In this document: positions 15,882-25,456 of the stretch, in pieces
How positions within the stretch are numbered: position 1 is the first letter of the stretch
Layout of the letters: every line of letters starts with the position of its first letter
Assembly (NCBI RefSeq): GCF_003674065.1
Contig: NZ_RDBE01000010.1
Location: 289,578-353,577 of the forward strand
Direction: 5' to 3'
DNA from: Nocardioides mangrovicus
GTDB taxonomy: Bacteria; Actinomycetota; Actinomycetes; Propionibacteriales; Nocardioidaceae
Length of the DNA stretch: 64,000 bases
The notes under the pieces: generated by a model
What the model saw: the letters and a program-made list of their open reading frames with translations, nothing else
What the model was told of the DNA's origin: nothing
The model's database searches: none
Made by a program: the position numbers and the translations under genes

Positions 15882-16763
15882 GTGCCCCGCCGCATCACCG
15901 CCGACGAGTTCGACTGGTCCGCCTCCACAGGCCCCGCCGCGCAGCTGCGCGCGATCGCGGCCGCGGCCGATGAGCACGACGGCGTCGTCAGCCTCAACGA
16001 GGCCGCGCAGCTGCACCTCAAGCATCGCGGTCTCGACGGCTCGACCCTCGTGCTCGACGAGGGCGGCTTCGCCCTGCTCACCGGCAGCGACCTGGACCTC
16101 GTCGTCGCCCCCGAGGCCCGGAGCCACGGGCTGGGCACGGCGCTGGCCCGCGAGGCGCTGAGCGGCGTCGACCGCGAGATCGACGCGTGGTCGCACAGCG
16201 ACTGCGGCGCGGCCGCGCGCATCGCCGAGCGCCTCGGCCTGCCGCGCGAGCGCGAGCTGTGGGTGATGTCGCGCCCGCTCGACGCGACGCTGCCGGCGGC
16301 CGAGCCGAGCGCCGGCTACACCGTGCGCACCTTCCGCGACGGCGACGAGGAGGGGCTGCTGGAGACGAACGCGCTCGCGTTCTCCCACCACCCCGAGCAG
16401 GGCCACATGAGCCTGGCCGACTTCCGCGAGCGTCAGTCCGAGGACTGGTTCGACCCCGCCGGTCTGTTCCTGGCCGTCGACTCCGAGGAGCAGATCCTCG
16501 GCTTCCACTGGACCAAGGTGCACCGCGAGGAGAACCTGGGCGAGGTCTACGTCGTCGCCGTCAACCCCCGCGCCGCCGGCCGCGGCATCGGCAAGGTGCT
16601 CACCAACGCCGGCCTGCTCCACCTGCGCGACCTCGGCCTGCCCACGGTCATCCTCTACGTCGACGGTGACAACGCCCCGGCCATCGCCGTCTACGACGGC
16701 GCCGGCTTCACCCGGGTCCGGGTCGAGGCGCAGTACCGGGGCGTCCCGGCGCTGGCCGGATAG
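15882..16763 (+). CDS. mshD: Mycothiol synthase
   Basis: A 293-residue tandem GNAT acetyltransferase that completes mycothiol by acetylating Cys-GlcN-inositol with acetyl-CoA. The first GNAT repeat shows SHGLGTAL and the second, catalytic one [16 protein letters not shown] followed by [24 protein letters not shown]. The [15 protein letters not shown] and FHWTKVH segments are specific to MshD. GTG 15882 is the best start, six bases after glnR. It marks the organism as a mycothiol-producing actinomycete. Confidence 0.95.
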   Translation: MPRRITADEFDWSASTGPAAQLRAIAAAADEHDGVVSLNEAAQLHLKHRGLDGSTLVLDEGGFALLTGSDLDLVVAPEARSHGLGTALAREALSGVDREIDAWSHSDCGAAARIAERLGLPRERELWVMSRPLDATLPAAEPSAGYTVRTFRDGDEEGLLETNALAFSHHPEQGHMSLADFRERQSEDWFDPAGLFLAVDSEEQILGFHWTKVHREENLGEVYVVAVNPRAAGRGIGKVLTNAGLLHLRDLGLPTVILYVDGDNAPAIAVYDGAGFTRVRVEAQYRGVPALAG

Positions 16764-16776
16764 CGCCGGGCCGGCC

Positions 16777-16812
16777 AGCAGGACGGGTGGCAGGACGGGT
16801 AGCAGGACGGGT
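16777..16812. repeat. 12-base tandem repeat, three copies
   Basis: AGCAGGACGGGT at 16777-16788, a one-base variant at 16789-16800, and the exact unit again at 16801-16812. It lies between mshD and the terminator hairpin that follows at 16812. Confidence 0.85.
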
Positions 16813-16870
16813 AGTCCGTGACGATCGGACCCCGAAAGGCCCCGGAAGAGGGTCCGTTCGTCACGGACTA
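16812..16870. terminator. Bidirectional hairpin between mshD and the convergent esterase gene
   Basis: Arms 16812-16832 and 16850-16870 are complementary at 20 of 21 positions, with a 17-base loop. The right arm ends in the esterase stop codon. There is no clear U-tract. The arm sequence TAGTCCGTGACGA is similar to the hairpins at 27362 and 28544. Confidence 0.7.
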
Positions 16871-17929
16871 GCGGTCCTGGCGGCTACCGGTCCTGGGGGT
16901 GGCCAGCGACCGCGCCACCACCCCGGCGATCTCCTCGGTCGCCGCGCGCGAGCTGGGGGCGACCAGGACGTTGAGGAAGCCGTGGATCTGGCCGTCGAAG
17001 CGGCGGCACTCGACCTCGACGCCGGCGGCGCGCAACTTCGCGGCGTAGGCCTCGCCCTCGTCGCGCAGCGGGTCCAGTGCCGCCGTGGCCACGTACGCCG
17101 GCGCGAGGCCGGCGGGCGGCTCGGCCAGCTGCGGCGAGGCGCGGGGGTCGGCGCGGTCGGCCTCCTCGGGCAGGTAGGAGGCGGTGGCCAGGTCCATGAA
17201 CTCGGTGGTGAGGAACAGGCCGCGGCCGAAGACCTCCCGGCTGTGCGAGGCGGTGACCATGTCCGTGGCCGGGTAGACCAGCAGCTGCAGCGCGCACGGC
17301 AGTCCCTCACGGGCGGCCGTCGCGGCGGTGGTGGCCGAGAGCAGGCCGCCCGCGGAGTCGCCGCCGACGCCGATGCGCGCGGGGTCCGCGTCGAGCGAGG
17401 CGGCGTGCGTCACCGCCCACCGGTACGCCGCGGCCGCGTCGTCGACCGCCGCCGGGAACCGGTGCTCGGGGGCCAACCGGTAGTCCACGGCCAGCACCCG
17501 GACGCCGGCGCGCTCGGCCAGGAACCGGCAGACCGCGTCGTGGGAGTCCAGGCTGCCGTAGATCATGCCGCCGCCGTGGAGGAAGACCAGGAGTCCGGAG
17601 GGCCCGGTGTCGGCCGGCACCAGCGCGCCCGGCACGTAGAGCCGCGCGTCGAGCGGCCCGGCGGCACCGTCGACCTGCAGCACGCGGATCGCGGCGACCG
17701 GCTGCCGGCCGCCCACCAACGCGGCCTGCCGGTCCATCGCCCGCCGGCCGGCCGGGATGGGCAGCGACTCGATGGCGGGTTCGCGGGTCAGCCGCTGCAG
17801 CCGGAGCATCAGCTGGGTGTCGCCGGCCAGCCGTTGGCCGTCGACGTCGACCGCGCGCCCGGCCAGCCGCCGGACCAGCCGGGGCGACGCGCCGAGCAGC
17901 CAGCGCAAGAGCCGACCTCGAGCATCCAC
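16868..17929 (-). CDS. Alpha/beta hydrolase of the hormone-sensitive-lipase family
   Basis: A 353-residue carboxylesterase-like enzyme. It has the HSL oxyanion motif FLHGGGM near residue 118, the nucleophile elbow GDSAGG near 191, and the late acid and base in LDPLRDEG and DGQIHGF. These enzymes hydrolyse short- to medium-chain esters in the cytoplasm; the natural substrate is unknown. ATG 17929 ([13 protein letters not shown]) is 42 bases from the divergent ppk start, and its stop lies inside the terminator hairpin shared with mshD. Confidence 0.9.
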   Translation of the reverse strand: MDARGRLLRWLLGASPRLVRRLAGRAVDVDGQRLAGDTQLMLRLQRLTREPAIESLPIPAGRRAMDRQAALVGGRQPVAAIRVLQVDGAAGPLDARLYVPGALVPADTGPSGLLVFLHGGGMIYGSLDSHDAVCRFLAERAGVRVLAVDYRLAPEHRFPAAVDDAAAAYRWAVTHAASLDADPARIGVGGDSAGGLLSATTAATAAREGLPCALQLLVYPATDMVTASHSREVFGRGLFLTTEFMDLATASYLPEEADRADPRASPQLAEPPAGLAPAYVATAALDPLRDEGEAYAAKLRAAGVEVECRRFDGQIHGFLNVLVAPSSRAATEEIAGVVARSLATPRTGSRQDR

Positions 17930-17971
17930 GGGGGGAACCTACCGTTCACCGGGGAGTGGGACACTCCAGGT

Positions 17972-20209
17972 GTGACCAACAACCCCTACCCCGGCCGGCA
18001 CGTCAGCGAGGCCGACGAAGGCCCCCTCGACGCGGCGTACGACGGCGGGCTGCGGGTCATCTCCTCGAAGACCTTCGACGTCGAGCCGCCGTACGAGCCG
18101 GAGATCGACGACCTCGACACCGCCGACTTCGACGACCGCTTCTTGGACCGGGAGCTGTCGTGGCTCCACTTCAACGCCCGCGTGCTCGAGCTGGCCGAGG
18201 ACGACACGCTGCCCCTGCTGGAGCGGGTGCGGTTCCTGGCCATCTTCGCCAGCAACCTCGATGAGTTCTTCATGGTGCGAGTGGCCGGCCTCAAGCGCCG
18301 CATCGCGGCCGGCGTGGCGGTACGGGCGGCCTCGAGGCTGATGCCGCGCGAGGTGCTGGACCAGATCTGGACCACCACGGCGGCCCTGACCTCGCGCCAC
18401 GCCGCGCTGTTCCGCGACCGGATCGTGCCCGCGCTGGCCGAGCAGGGCATCGAGCTGGTGCGCTGGTCCGAGCTCGACACCGCTGAGCAGAAGCACTGCA
18501 AGAAGCTGTTCCGCGACCGCATCTTCCCGGTGCTCACCCCGCTGGCGGTCGACCCCGCGCACCCGTTCCCCTACATCTCGGGTCTCTCGCTCAACCTCGC
18601 GGTCATCGTCCGCAACCCCAAGACCGGCAAGGAGCACTTCGCGCGGGTCAAGGTGCCGCAGAACTTCACGCGGTTCGTGCCGCTGCCCGACGACGTCTCC
18701 CACAGCGGCGGCCGGGGCTCCCACCGCTTCGTCCCGGTCGAGGACGTCATCGGCGAGCACCTCAAGCGGCTCTTCCCCGGCATGGAGGTGCTCTCCGCCC
18801 ACACCTTCCGGGTCACCCGCAACGAGGACCTCGAGGTCGAGGAGGACGACGCGGAGAACCTGCTGGCCTCGATGGAGAAGGAGCTGCTGCGCCGCAAGTT
18901 CGGGCCGGCGGTGCGCCTGGAGGTCGAGGAGTCGATCGACGCCCAGATCCTCGACCTGCTGGTCTCCGAGCTCGGGGTGAGCGACTCCGAGGTGTTCCGG
19001 CTGCCCGGCCCGCTCGACCTGCGGGGCCTGCACGACGTCGCCGACCTGGACCGCGACGACCTGAAGTACCCCACGTTCATCCCGGCCACCAACCCGCTGC
19101 TGGCGCCGGTGGAGTCGGCCTCGCCGGTGGACGTCTTCAAGGCGGTCTCGCGCGCTGACGTGCTGCTGCAGCACCCCTACGACTCCTTCGCCACCTCGGT
19201 GCAGCGCTTCATCGAGCAGGCCGCGGCCGACCCGCACGTGCTCGCCATCAAGCAGACCCTCTACCGCACCTCCGGCGACTCCCCCATCATCGACGCCCTC
19301 ATCGACGCCGCCGAGGCCGGCAAGCAGGTGCTGGTGATCGTGGAGATCAAGGCCCGCTTCGACGAGGTGGCCAACATCCGGTGGGCCCGCAAGCTCGAGC
19401 ACGCCGGCTGCCACGTCGTCTACGGGCAGGTGGGCCTGAAGACCCACTGCAAGCTGGCCATGGTGGTGCGCGAGGAGCCCGACGGCATCCGTCGCTACAC
19501 CCACATCGGCACGGGCAACTACAACCCGAAGACCGCGCGCATGTACGAGGACCTCGGGCTCATCACCACCGACGAGGTCATCGGCGAGAACGTCGCGAAC
19601 CTCTTCAACAACCTCAGCGGCTTCTCCCGCAAGCCCTCCTACGACGACCTGCTCGTCGCGCCCGGCTCCGCGCGCACCGGCCTCATCGAGCGGATCCGCG
19701 CGGAGGTGGAGCACCATCGCGCCGGGCGTCCGGCCCGGATCCGGTTCAAGGCCAACTCGATCGTCGACGAGGCGATCATCGACGAGCTCTACCGGGCCTC
19801 GCGCGCCGGCGTCCCGGTCGACCTGCTCGTCCGCGGCATCTGCGCGCTGCGCCCCGGCGTGCCCGGCCTGTCGGAGACCGTGCGCGTGCGGTCGGTGCTG
19901 GGCCGCTTCCTCGAGCACAGCCGCATCTTCTGGTTCGCCGACGGCGGAGCGCCCACGGCCTACATCGGCTCCGCGGACCTGATGCACCGCAACCTGGACC
20001 GCCGCGTCGAGGTGCTGGTGAAGCTGCCGGGCAGTGCCGAGGTCGACCAGGTGGGCGAGATCCTCGACCTGGCCTTCGACCCGCGGACGTCGGCCTGGCA
20101 GCTCGCGGCGGACGGCGAATGGACCCGACCGGCGACCGCTCCCGACGGCGGACCGCTGCAGGACCTGCAGGAGACGCTCATCGAGCAGCACCGCCGCCGC
20201 CAGCGCTGA
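17972..20209 (+). CDS. ppk: Polyphosphate kinase (RNA degradosome polyphosphate kinase type)
   Basis: A 745-residue PPK1 that reversibly polymerises the gamma phosphate of ATP into polyphosphate. The order of domains is intact: [13 protein letters not shown] at the N-terminus, [16 protein letters not shown], and the two phospholipase-D-like catalytic halves with GLKTHCKL (His492) and [11 protein letters not shown] (His511, the likely phosphorylated histidine). The length is slightly above E. coli Ppk, with an acidic N-terminal extension of about 50 residues. GTG 17972 is the only good start after the esterase gene. It is placed near mutT1 and the pst operon, as part of a phosphate-metabolism neighbourhood. 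Confidence 0.95.
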   Translation: MTNNPYPGRHVSEADEGPLDAAYDGGLRVISSKTFDVEPPYEPEIDDLDTADFDDRFLDRELSWLHFNARVLELAEDDTLPLLERVRFLAIFASNLDEFFMVRVAGLKRRIAAGVAVRAASRLMPREVLDQIWTTTAALTSRHAALFRDRIVPALAEQGIELVRWSELDTAEQKHCKKLFRDRIFPVLTPLAVDPAHPFPYISGLSLNLAVIVRNPKTGKEHFARVKVPQNFTRFVPLPDDVSHSGGRGSHRFVPVEDVIGEHLKRLFPGMEVLSAHTFRVTRNEDLEVEEDDAENLLASMEKELLRRKFGPAVRLEVEESIDAQILDLLVSELGVSDSEVFRLPGPLDLRGLHDVADLDRDDLKYPTFIPATNPLLAPVESASPVDVFKAVSRADVLLQHPYDSFATSVQRFIEQAAADPHVLAIKQTLYRTSGDSPIIDALIDAAEAGKQVLVIVEIKARFDEVANIRWARKLEHAGCHVVYGQVGLKTHCKLAMVVREEPDGIRRYTHIGTGNYNPKTARMYEDLGLITTDEVIGENVANLFNNLSGFSRKPSYDDLLVAPGSARTGLIERIRAEVEHHRAGRPARIRFKANSIVDEAIIDELYRASRAGVPVDLLVRGICALRPGVPGLSETVRVRSVLGRFLEHSRIFWFADGGAPTAYIGSADLMHRNLDRRVEVLVKLPGSAEVDQVGEILDLAFDPRTSAWQLAADGEWTRPATAPDGGPLQDLQETLIEQHRRRQR

Positions 20210-20235
20210 TCCGACCCCCGGGTGCGCGGGTGTCG

Positions 20236-21210
20236 CTACTCGGCCCGGCCGAGCAGGAGCTCCCCCAACGCCGTTGTGCGGTGCTCGATCGAGCGACCCT
20301 GTCGGCCGCTGGTCACCAGGCCCGCATCGCGCAGCACGGCCAGGTGCTCGCTCACCGAGGACGCCGGGAGCTCCAAGCGGCTCGCGACCGCTCCGGTGCT
20401 GCTGCCGGAGGAGACCGCAGCGAGCACCGCGGCACGACGGCGGCCCAGCAGCGCCTGCAGCGGACGCCCGGGGCCGCAGGTGGCGCCCACGGCGACGTCG
20501 CGGGCCGCGGGGTAGACCACGGTCGGGCGCCCGGAGGTCTTGGCCGGCGTGACGGCGCGCTGCCAGCAGAAGGTCGAGGGGATCAGCACCAGACCCCGCC
20601 CGCGCAGCTCGACGTCGGCTCCGGGGGCGAGCACGTCGAGCACCGGCGGGTCCCACCGCATGACCTCGGGGTCGAAGCCGTCGAACAGCGCCGCCACCCC
20701 GCGCCGCAGCGCCGAGCGGCGCCGCTGGCTCTCGCGGGCGACCGTCTCGACCAGCTCGCTCTCCAGCGGCTCGATCGCCAGCCGGTAGTACCTGCTCAGC
20801 GACGCCCGAAGCACGCCCGCGGTCGCCCGGGGGTCGCGCCCGAGGTCGCGGAGCCAGGCGGTGCGCGGCCGCCGGCGGCACAGCCGGTCGATCTCCTCGC
20901 GCACCAGCTCCGGAGGCGTCGAGACCACGCGCCGGATCGCCTTGACCGGCGAGAGGTCGGAGATGTCGGGGGTGAGGAAGTCCGGGAAGTAGGAGTCGTT
21001 CGGGTCCAGCTCGCACAGTCGCCGCACCGCCTCGCGCAGCGAGCTCTCGCCCAGGCCGTGCTCGACCGTGCGGCGCCAGACGTCGAACACGTCGGCGCCG
21101 TCGTCGTGCTGGAGCACGTGGAGGCTGAGCACGGTCTCCCACATGACGTGTGGTCGCTCGGCCACGGTGACCCGGTCAAGGTCGCCGTCCGAGAAAACGA
21201 TCCGCGGCAC
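20236..21210 (-). CDS. ArsR-like winged-helix regulator with DUF5937-type N-terminal domain
   Basis: A 324-residue protein. The C-terminal about 75 residues form an ArsR winged helix (RRRAAVLAAVSSGSSTGAVA, then SVSEHLAVLRDAGLV), while the long N-terminal part has VMWETVLSLHVLQ and a DSYFPDFLTP segment typical of actinobacterial regulators of unknown ligand. GTG 21210 is preceded by an excellent GAGGACGAGGAG site. It converges on ppk with 26 bases between stops. A metal or stress ligand cannot be assigned. Confidence 0.82.
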   Translation of the reverse strand: MPRIVFSDGDLDRVTVAERPHVMWETVLSLHVLQHDDGADVFDVWRRTVEHGLGESSLREAVRRLCELDPNDSYFPDFLTPDISDLSPVKAIRRVVSTPPELVREEIDRLCRRRPRTAWLRDLGRDPRATAGVLRASLSRYYRLAIEPLESELVETVARESQRRRSALRRGVAALFDGFDPEVMRWDPPVLDVLAPGADVELRGRGLVLIPSTFCWQRAVTPAKTSGRPTVVYPAARDVAVGATCGPGRPLQALLGRRRAAVLAAVSSGSSTGAVASRLELPASSVSEHLAVLRDAGLVTSGRQGRSIEHRTTALGELLLGRAE

Positions 21211-21260
21211 CTCCTCGTCCTCCCCCGAGCAGCGCGCGTCAAACCTGCGCGACCCGCTGC

Positions 21261-22319
21261 TCAGCACGTCGCGAAGAGCACCGGCCCGTCGTCGACCTGG
21301 CTGAGCACGAACCCGTCCTTGGCCCGCGGCTTCGCGGTGAGCAGGACGGCGTCGCCGTCGGTGCGGCTGCGGGTCAGGCGGAAGTCGTCGGCGTAGGAGC
21401 CGGCCCGGCCGACCGCGGGACCCACGAACAGCCGCGCCCGCGAGCGCAGGTTGTCCTTGGCCTGCTGGTCGTTCTCGAAGCCCAGGGTGACGTCGAGGCC
21501 GCGGTCGGCGCGCATCCCCATGACGACGCCGTCCAGGGAGTCCACGCCGCCGGCCCGGCGGACGAGCCGGTCGGCGGTGCGCTGGTCGCTGGCGTCGGCC
21601 TGGCTCATCGAGAGGTCCTCGCAGGCGAAGCCGCCGCGCCACAGGTAGGCCGCCGCCGGTTCGGGCGACCTGCCCGCCAGCGACGGCAGGCTCGAGCCGG
21701 ACAGCGAGTCGGCATCGCCGCTCAGCACTCGTGCCGAGCGCCCGGCGTACCCGGCGTTGTCGCTGGTGAGCACCAGGTGCTTCGCGGCGTCGACGACCAC
21801 GTACTGCAGCTCCGGTGAGATCGTCGGGTCGATGGAGGCGACCAGGTCCACGCCGCCCTTCCACACCCCCAGGTCGCTGCCGGGCCGGGTGTAGCCCAGG
21901 GTCTCGAGGTGGTCCTGCACCGCGTCCATGTCGGTGTCGGAGGGCAGCTGCAGCACCATGACGGCTCCGCTGCGCGACTGCGCGTACGCCTCCCACTCGG
22001 CGTTGGCCGGTGAGAAGCCGTAGTGCTGGTCCAGGGCGGCCGCCGACTCGTCGATGCTCGAGGCAGCGCTCAGGTCGGTGCGGTAGCCGCGGTCCATGAA
22101 GGCCTGCACCCGCGCCTTGGTGCCCAGCTTCGGATGCAGCTCCTCGCGCACCAGAGCCCAGTCGGTGAACGCGATCCGCAGCGAGGAGGCGGGCAGCAGC
22201 GCCAGCGCCCGCTGCAGCGGCGAGCGGTCGTGGCGGCGCACCTCGACGACGACCGCGGCCACCGCGACGACCAGGACCAGGACCAACCCGACGACCAGGA
22301 GGTTCCGCCGGCGCCGCAC
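21261..22319 (-). CDS. Exported or membrane-anchored protein of unknown function
   Basis: A 352-residue protein with an N-terminal signal anchor (RRRRNLL followed by about 20 hydrophobic residues) and a long extracytoplasmic domain. Features such as LLPASSLRIAFTDWALVREEL, YTRPGSDLGVWKG and GRSPEPAAAYLWRGGFACEDLSM suggest a globular domain with two Cys (the second at the very C-terminus, LFATC) that may pair outside the cell. I do not recognise a function. GTG 22319 lies 18 bases from the divergent NUDIX gene. Confidence 0.75.
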   Translation of the reverse strand: MRRRRNLLVVGLVLVLVVAVAAVVVEVRRHDRSPLQRALALLPASSLRIAFTDWALVREELHPKLGTKARVQAFMDRGYRTDLSAASSIDESAAALDQHYGFSPANAEWEAYAQSRSGAVMVLQLPSDTDMDAVQDHLETLGYTRPGSDLGVWKGGVDLVASIDPTISPELQYVVVDAAKHLVLTSDNAGYAGRSARVLSGDADSLSGSSLPSLAGRSPEPAAAYLWRGGFACEDLSMSQADASDQRTADRLVRRAGGVDSLDGVVMGMRADRGLDVTLGFENDQQAKDNLRSRARLFVGPAVGRAGSYADDFRLTRSRTDGDAVLLTAKPRAKDGFVLSQVDDGPVLFATC

Positions 22320-22337
22320 GGTGGAACACTACTGAGT

Positions 22338-23201
22338 GTGGCCGAGGAGCCGGTGGTCGCTGCGGGAACGGTCGTCCTCCGCGACGGGGGCGTGCTGCTG
22401 CTGCACCGACCCAAGTACGACGACTGGTCCTTCCCCAAGGGCAAGCAGGAGCCCGACGAGCACGTCGTCACCACCGCCGTCCGGGAGACGCTGGAGGAGA
22501 CCGGGCTCGCGGTGCGGCTGGGACGACCACTGCCGACCCAGACCTACGTCCAGCGCGACGGCCGCAGCAAGCTGGTCCACTACTGGCGGGCCGAAGTCGT
22601 CGGCGACCCCGGCGTCTCCGGCTACGAGCCGAACGACGAGGTCGACCAGGTGGCATGGGTGCCGATCGAGGAGGCCGCCGCGCGGCTGACCTACTCCCGC
22701 GACGTCGCGGTACTCGGCGACGCCGTGAAGCACCCCAAGCCGACGACGCCGCTCGTCCTGCTGCGCCACACCAAGGCACTGGGCCGCAAGTCCTGGGACG
22801 ACGACGACCGGCTGCGTCCGCTCACCGAGCAGGGGCGGGCCCAGGCGCTGGCCCTGGTCCCGGTGCTGGCGGCCTACGGCATCACCCGGGTGGTGAGCTC
22901 CACGAGCACCCGCTGCGAGCAGACCGTGAGCCCGTTCGCCGCTGAGCAGGGGCTCAGCCTGACCGCGACCCCGGTGCTCGCCGAGGAGCACGAGCCCAAC
23001 CCGCAGGACGCCTGCGCGCTGCTCGACGAGCTGCTGGCCGACCCCGAGCCGACGGTGGTCTGCACGCACCGTCCGCTGCTGCCGGGGCTGCTGGACCACC
23101 TGGGCATCGACGTCCCGACGCTCAGCCCGGGCGATCTGGTCGTCGCGCACCACCGCCGGCAGCGGCTGCGAGCGGCCGAGCTGCACGAGACCGACGTCTG
23201 A
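22338..23201 (+). CDS. mutT1: NUDIX hydrolase fused to a histidine phosphatase domain (MutT1-like)
   Basis: A 287-residue two-domain protein. Residues about 5-130 are a NUDIX fold with the box GKQEPDEHVVTTAVRETLEETGL split as G-x5-E and RETLEETGL; from about 138 a histidine phosphatase (phosphoglycerate-mutase-like) domain starts at VLLRHTKALGRKSW. Mycobacterial MutT1 has the same fusion and hydrolyses 8-oxo-GTP, 8-oxo-dGTP and diadenosine polyphosphates, and its gene is likewise next to ppk. GTG 22338 is chosen as the start giving VAEEPVVAAG. Function by family and synteny. Confidence 0.88.
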   Translation: MAEEPVVAAGTVVLRDGGVLLLHRPKYDDWSFPKGKQEPDEHVVTTAVRETLEETGLAVRLGRPLPTQTYVQRDGRSKLVHYWRAEVVGDPGVSGYEPNDEVDQVAWVPIEEAAARLTYSRDVAVLGDAVKHPKPTTPLVLLRHTKALGRKSWDDDDRLRPLTEQGRAQALALVPVLAAYGITRVVSSTSTRCEQTVSPFAAEQGLSLTATPVLAEEHEPNPQDACALLDELLADPEPTVVCTHRPLLPGLLDHLGIDVPTLSPGDLVVAHHRRQRLRAAELHETDV

Positions 23202-23314
23202 TCGGGCGTCCCAGCAGCGGCGGCGACGACGGTTGAGCCGGCAACCACTGGTCGCCTGTTGTTCACCGAATGCCCCGATGTGCGCTGGGACACGGCGCCA
23301 AAGCCTCGGGCTGC

Positions 23315-23332
23315 GTTCACCGGCCGTTCATG
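23315..23332 (+). promoter_or_regulatory. PHO box upstream of pstS
   Basis: GTTCACC (23315-23321), four bases, then GTTCATG (23326-23332) form two direct repeats with an 11-base period, the PhoP-binding architecture known from Streptomyces (GTTCACC repeats). A further lone GTTCACC is at 23261-23267. Its place 76 bases before pstS fits induction by phosphate starvation. Confidence 0.75.
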
Positions 23333-23407
23333 CGGCTCCCCGGGTCACGTCACCTGTCGTCCCTACGTTCACTCCCGATACGTCATCGACGACTGTAGGA
23401 GAACCAC

Positions 23408-24511
23408 GTGAAGTCCAGCACCTCTCGCCGGCTGATGGTGCCCGGCGTCGCCGCCCTCGCCCTCGGCTTCGCCCTGACCGGCTGCGGCGCAGGCAACGAG
23501 GGTGGCAGCAGCAGCTCCTCCGACTCGTCCCTGTCCGGGACCCTGAGCGGGTCCGGCTCCAGCGCCCAGCAGACCGCCATGCAGAGCTGGCGCAGCGCCT
23601 TCCAGACCAAGAACTCCAAGGTCACCGTGAACTACGACCCGGCCGGTTCCGGCGCGGGCGTGGAGAAGTTCAACGGCGGCGGCGTCGACTTCGCCGCGTC
23701 GGACTCCCCGCTGAACGCCGACGCCGGCGAGATCGACGCCGCGAAGAAGCGGTGCGGCGGCGACGCCATCGAGGTGCCCGACTACATCAGCCCGATCGCG
23801 GTGATCTACAACCTCAAGGGCGTCGACAAGCTGCAGCTCGACCCCAAGACGGTCGCCGGCATCTTCGAGGGCAAGATCACCACCTGGGACGACGCCGCGA
23901 TCAAGGCCGACAACCCCGGCGTCTCGCTGCCCTCGACGAAGATCACGCCGGTGCACCGCTCCGACGACTCCGGCACCACCGACAACTTCACCGACTACCT
24001 CTCCCAGGCCGGCGGCGGCGCGTGGACCTCGCCGCACAGCAAGACCTGGCCGCTCAAGAGCGGTGAGGCCGGAGCGCAGAGCTCTGGCATGGTGGCTGCC
24101 GTGACCAATGCGGAGGGCTCGATCGGCTACGTCGACGACAGCGCCGCCGGCTCGCTGTCCAAGGCCTCGATCAAGGTCGGCGACGCTTACGTCGCCCCCT
24201 CGGCCGACGCCGCCGGCAAGGCGCTGGCCGCCTCGCCGCTGGACGACAGCCGCCCGGAGAACGACATCGCGGTCAAGGTCGACCGCACCACCACCGAGTC
24301 CGGCGCCTACCCGCTGATCCTGGCCTCGTACCTGATCGCCTGCCCGACCTACAAGGACAGCGGCAAGGCCGACGCGGTCAAGGCGTTCATGGCCTACATC
24401 GTCTCCGACGACGGCCAGCAGGCCGCCGCCAAGGCCGCCGGCTCGGCCCCGCTCCCCTCGGAGCTGGCGAAGAAGGCCCAGGACGCGGTCGACACGATCA
24501 AGGCCGGCTGA
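23408..24511 (+). CDS. pstS: Phosphate ABC transporter, phosphate-binding lipoprotein
   Basis: A 367-residue high-affinity phosphate receptor. The signal peptide ends in a lipobox LTGC with the acylated Cys26, followed by a Ser/Gly-rich tether. The phosphate-binding residues lie in SGSGSSAQQTAMQSW, PAGSGAGVEKF, DFAASDSPL and HRSDDSGTTDNF. It would be anchored on the outer face of the membrane and deliver phosphate to PstCA. ATG 23408 follows TAGGAGAACC, a clear RBS. First gene of pstSCAB, downstream of a PHO box. Confidence 0.97.
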   Translation: MKSSTSRRLMVPGVAALALGFALTGCGAGNEGGSSSSSDSSLSGTLSGSGSSAQQTAMQSWRSAFQTKNSKVTVNYDPAGSGAGVEKFNGGGVDFAASDSPLNADAGEIDAAKKRCGGDAIEVPDYISPIAVIYNLKGVDKLQLDPKTVAGIFEGKITTWDDAAIKADNPGVSLPSTKITPVHRSDDSGTTDNFTDYLSQAGGGAWTSPHSKTWPLKSGEAGAQSSGMVAAVTNAEGSIGYVDDSAAGSLSKASIKVGDAYVAPSADAAGKALAASPLDDSRPENDIAVKVDRTTTESGAYPLILASYLIACPTYKDSGKADAVKAFMAYIVSDDGQQAAAKAAGSAPLPSELAKKAQDAVDTIKAG

Positions 24512-24520
24512 CCAGCAGCC

Positions 24521-25456
24521 TTGTCCACCACCGCTCCGAAGACCAGGTCACCCCGGCGCCGCCTGGGTGACCTGGTCTTCTCCGGAACCACCTCCGGCGC
24601 CGCGCTGATCATCTTGCTGGCGCTCGCCGGGGTCGCGATCTTCCTGACCGCGAAGGGCGTCCCGGCCCTCAAGGCCACCGGCGACGACCTGTCCGGCGCG
24701 AAGAACATCGTCAGCTACACCGCGCCGCTGGTCTTCGGCACGCTGTGGGCGGCGCTGCTGGCGCTGCTCATCGCGACGCCCCTCTCGATCGGGGTGGCGC
24801 TGGCGGTCTCGCACTACGCGCCCCGCCGCATCGCCACGGTGCTGGGCTACCTCATCGACCTGCTGGCCGCCGTGCCCAGCGTCGTCTACGGCCTGTGGGG
24901 CAGCCTGTTCCTGGCGCCGCGGCTGGTGCCGAGCTACTCCTGGCTGGGCGACCACGCGCACTGGCTGCCGCTGTTCAGCGACAACTCCTCGGCCACCGGG
25001 CGCACCATCTTCACCGCCGCCATCGTGCTGGCGATCATGGTGCTGCCGATCATCACCGCGATCTCGCGGGAGATCTTCGCCCAGACGCCGCGGCTCAACG
25101 AGGAGGCCGCGCTGGCCCTGGGGGCCACGCGGTGGGAGATGGTGCGGCTCTCGGTGTTCCCCTACGCCCGCTCGGGCATCGTCTCGGCGGTCATGCTCGG
25201 CCTGGGCCGCGCGATGGGCGAGACGATGGCCGTGGCCATGGTGCTCAGCGCCAGCGGCGTCGTCACCTTCGACCTCAACTCCTCGACCAACCCCTCGACG
25301 ATCGCGGCCAACATCGCCTTGAAGTTCGCCGACGCCACCGGGCTGCGCGTCAACGCGCTGATCTTCACCGGGCTCGTGCTGTTCGTCATCACCTTCGTGG
25401 TCAACTTCATCGCCCGGGCGATCGTCTCCCGCGCCGACCGGAGGCTCGCGGCATGA
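24521..25456 (+). CDS. pstC: Phosphate ABC transporter permease PstC
   Basis: A 311-residue polytopic membrane protein with about six helices. It shows the PstC sequences AAVPSVVYGLWG, the EAA-loop EEAALALGATRWEM, and GLGRAMGETMAVAM with the conserved Glu/Arg. The only start between the pstS stop and the frame is TTG 24521. Its stop overlaps the pstA ATG (ATGA), implying coupled translation. Confidence 0.95.
   Translation: MSTTAPKTRSPRRRLGDLVFSGTTSGAALIILLALAGVAIFLTAKGVPALKATGDDLSGAKNIVSYTAPLVFGTLWAALLALLIATPLSIGVALAVSHYAPRRIATVLGYLIDLLAAVPSVVYGLWGSLFLAPRLVPSYSWLGDHAHWLPLFSDNSSATGRTIFTAAIVLAIMVLPIITAISREIFAQTPRLNEEAALALGATRWEMVRLSVFPYARSGIVSAVMLGLGRAMGETMAVAMVLSASGVVTFDLNSSTNPSTIAANIALKFADATGLRVNALIFTGLVLFVITFVVNFIARAIVSRADRRLAA

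Noticed and set aside
17939-21142. A 1067-codon open frame on the minus strand
   Set aside because: It lies antisense to ppk and has the Arg/Val/Asp/Gly-rich composition of a shadow frame in high-GC DNA; ppk is unmistakable on the other strand.
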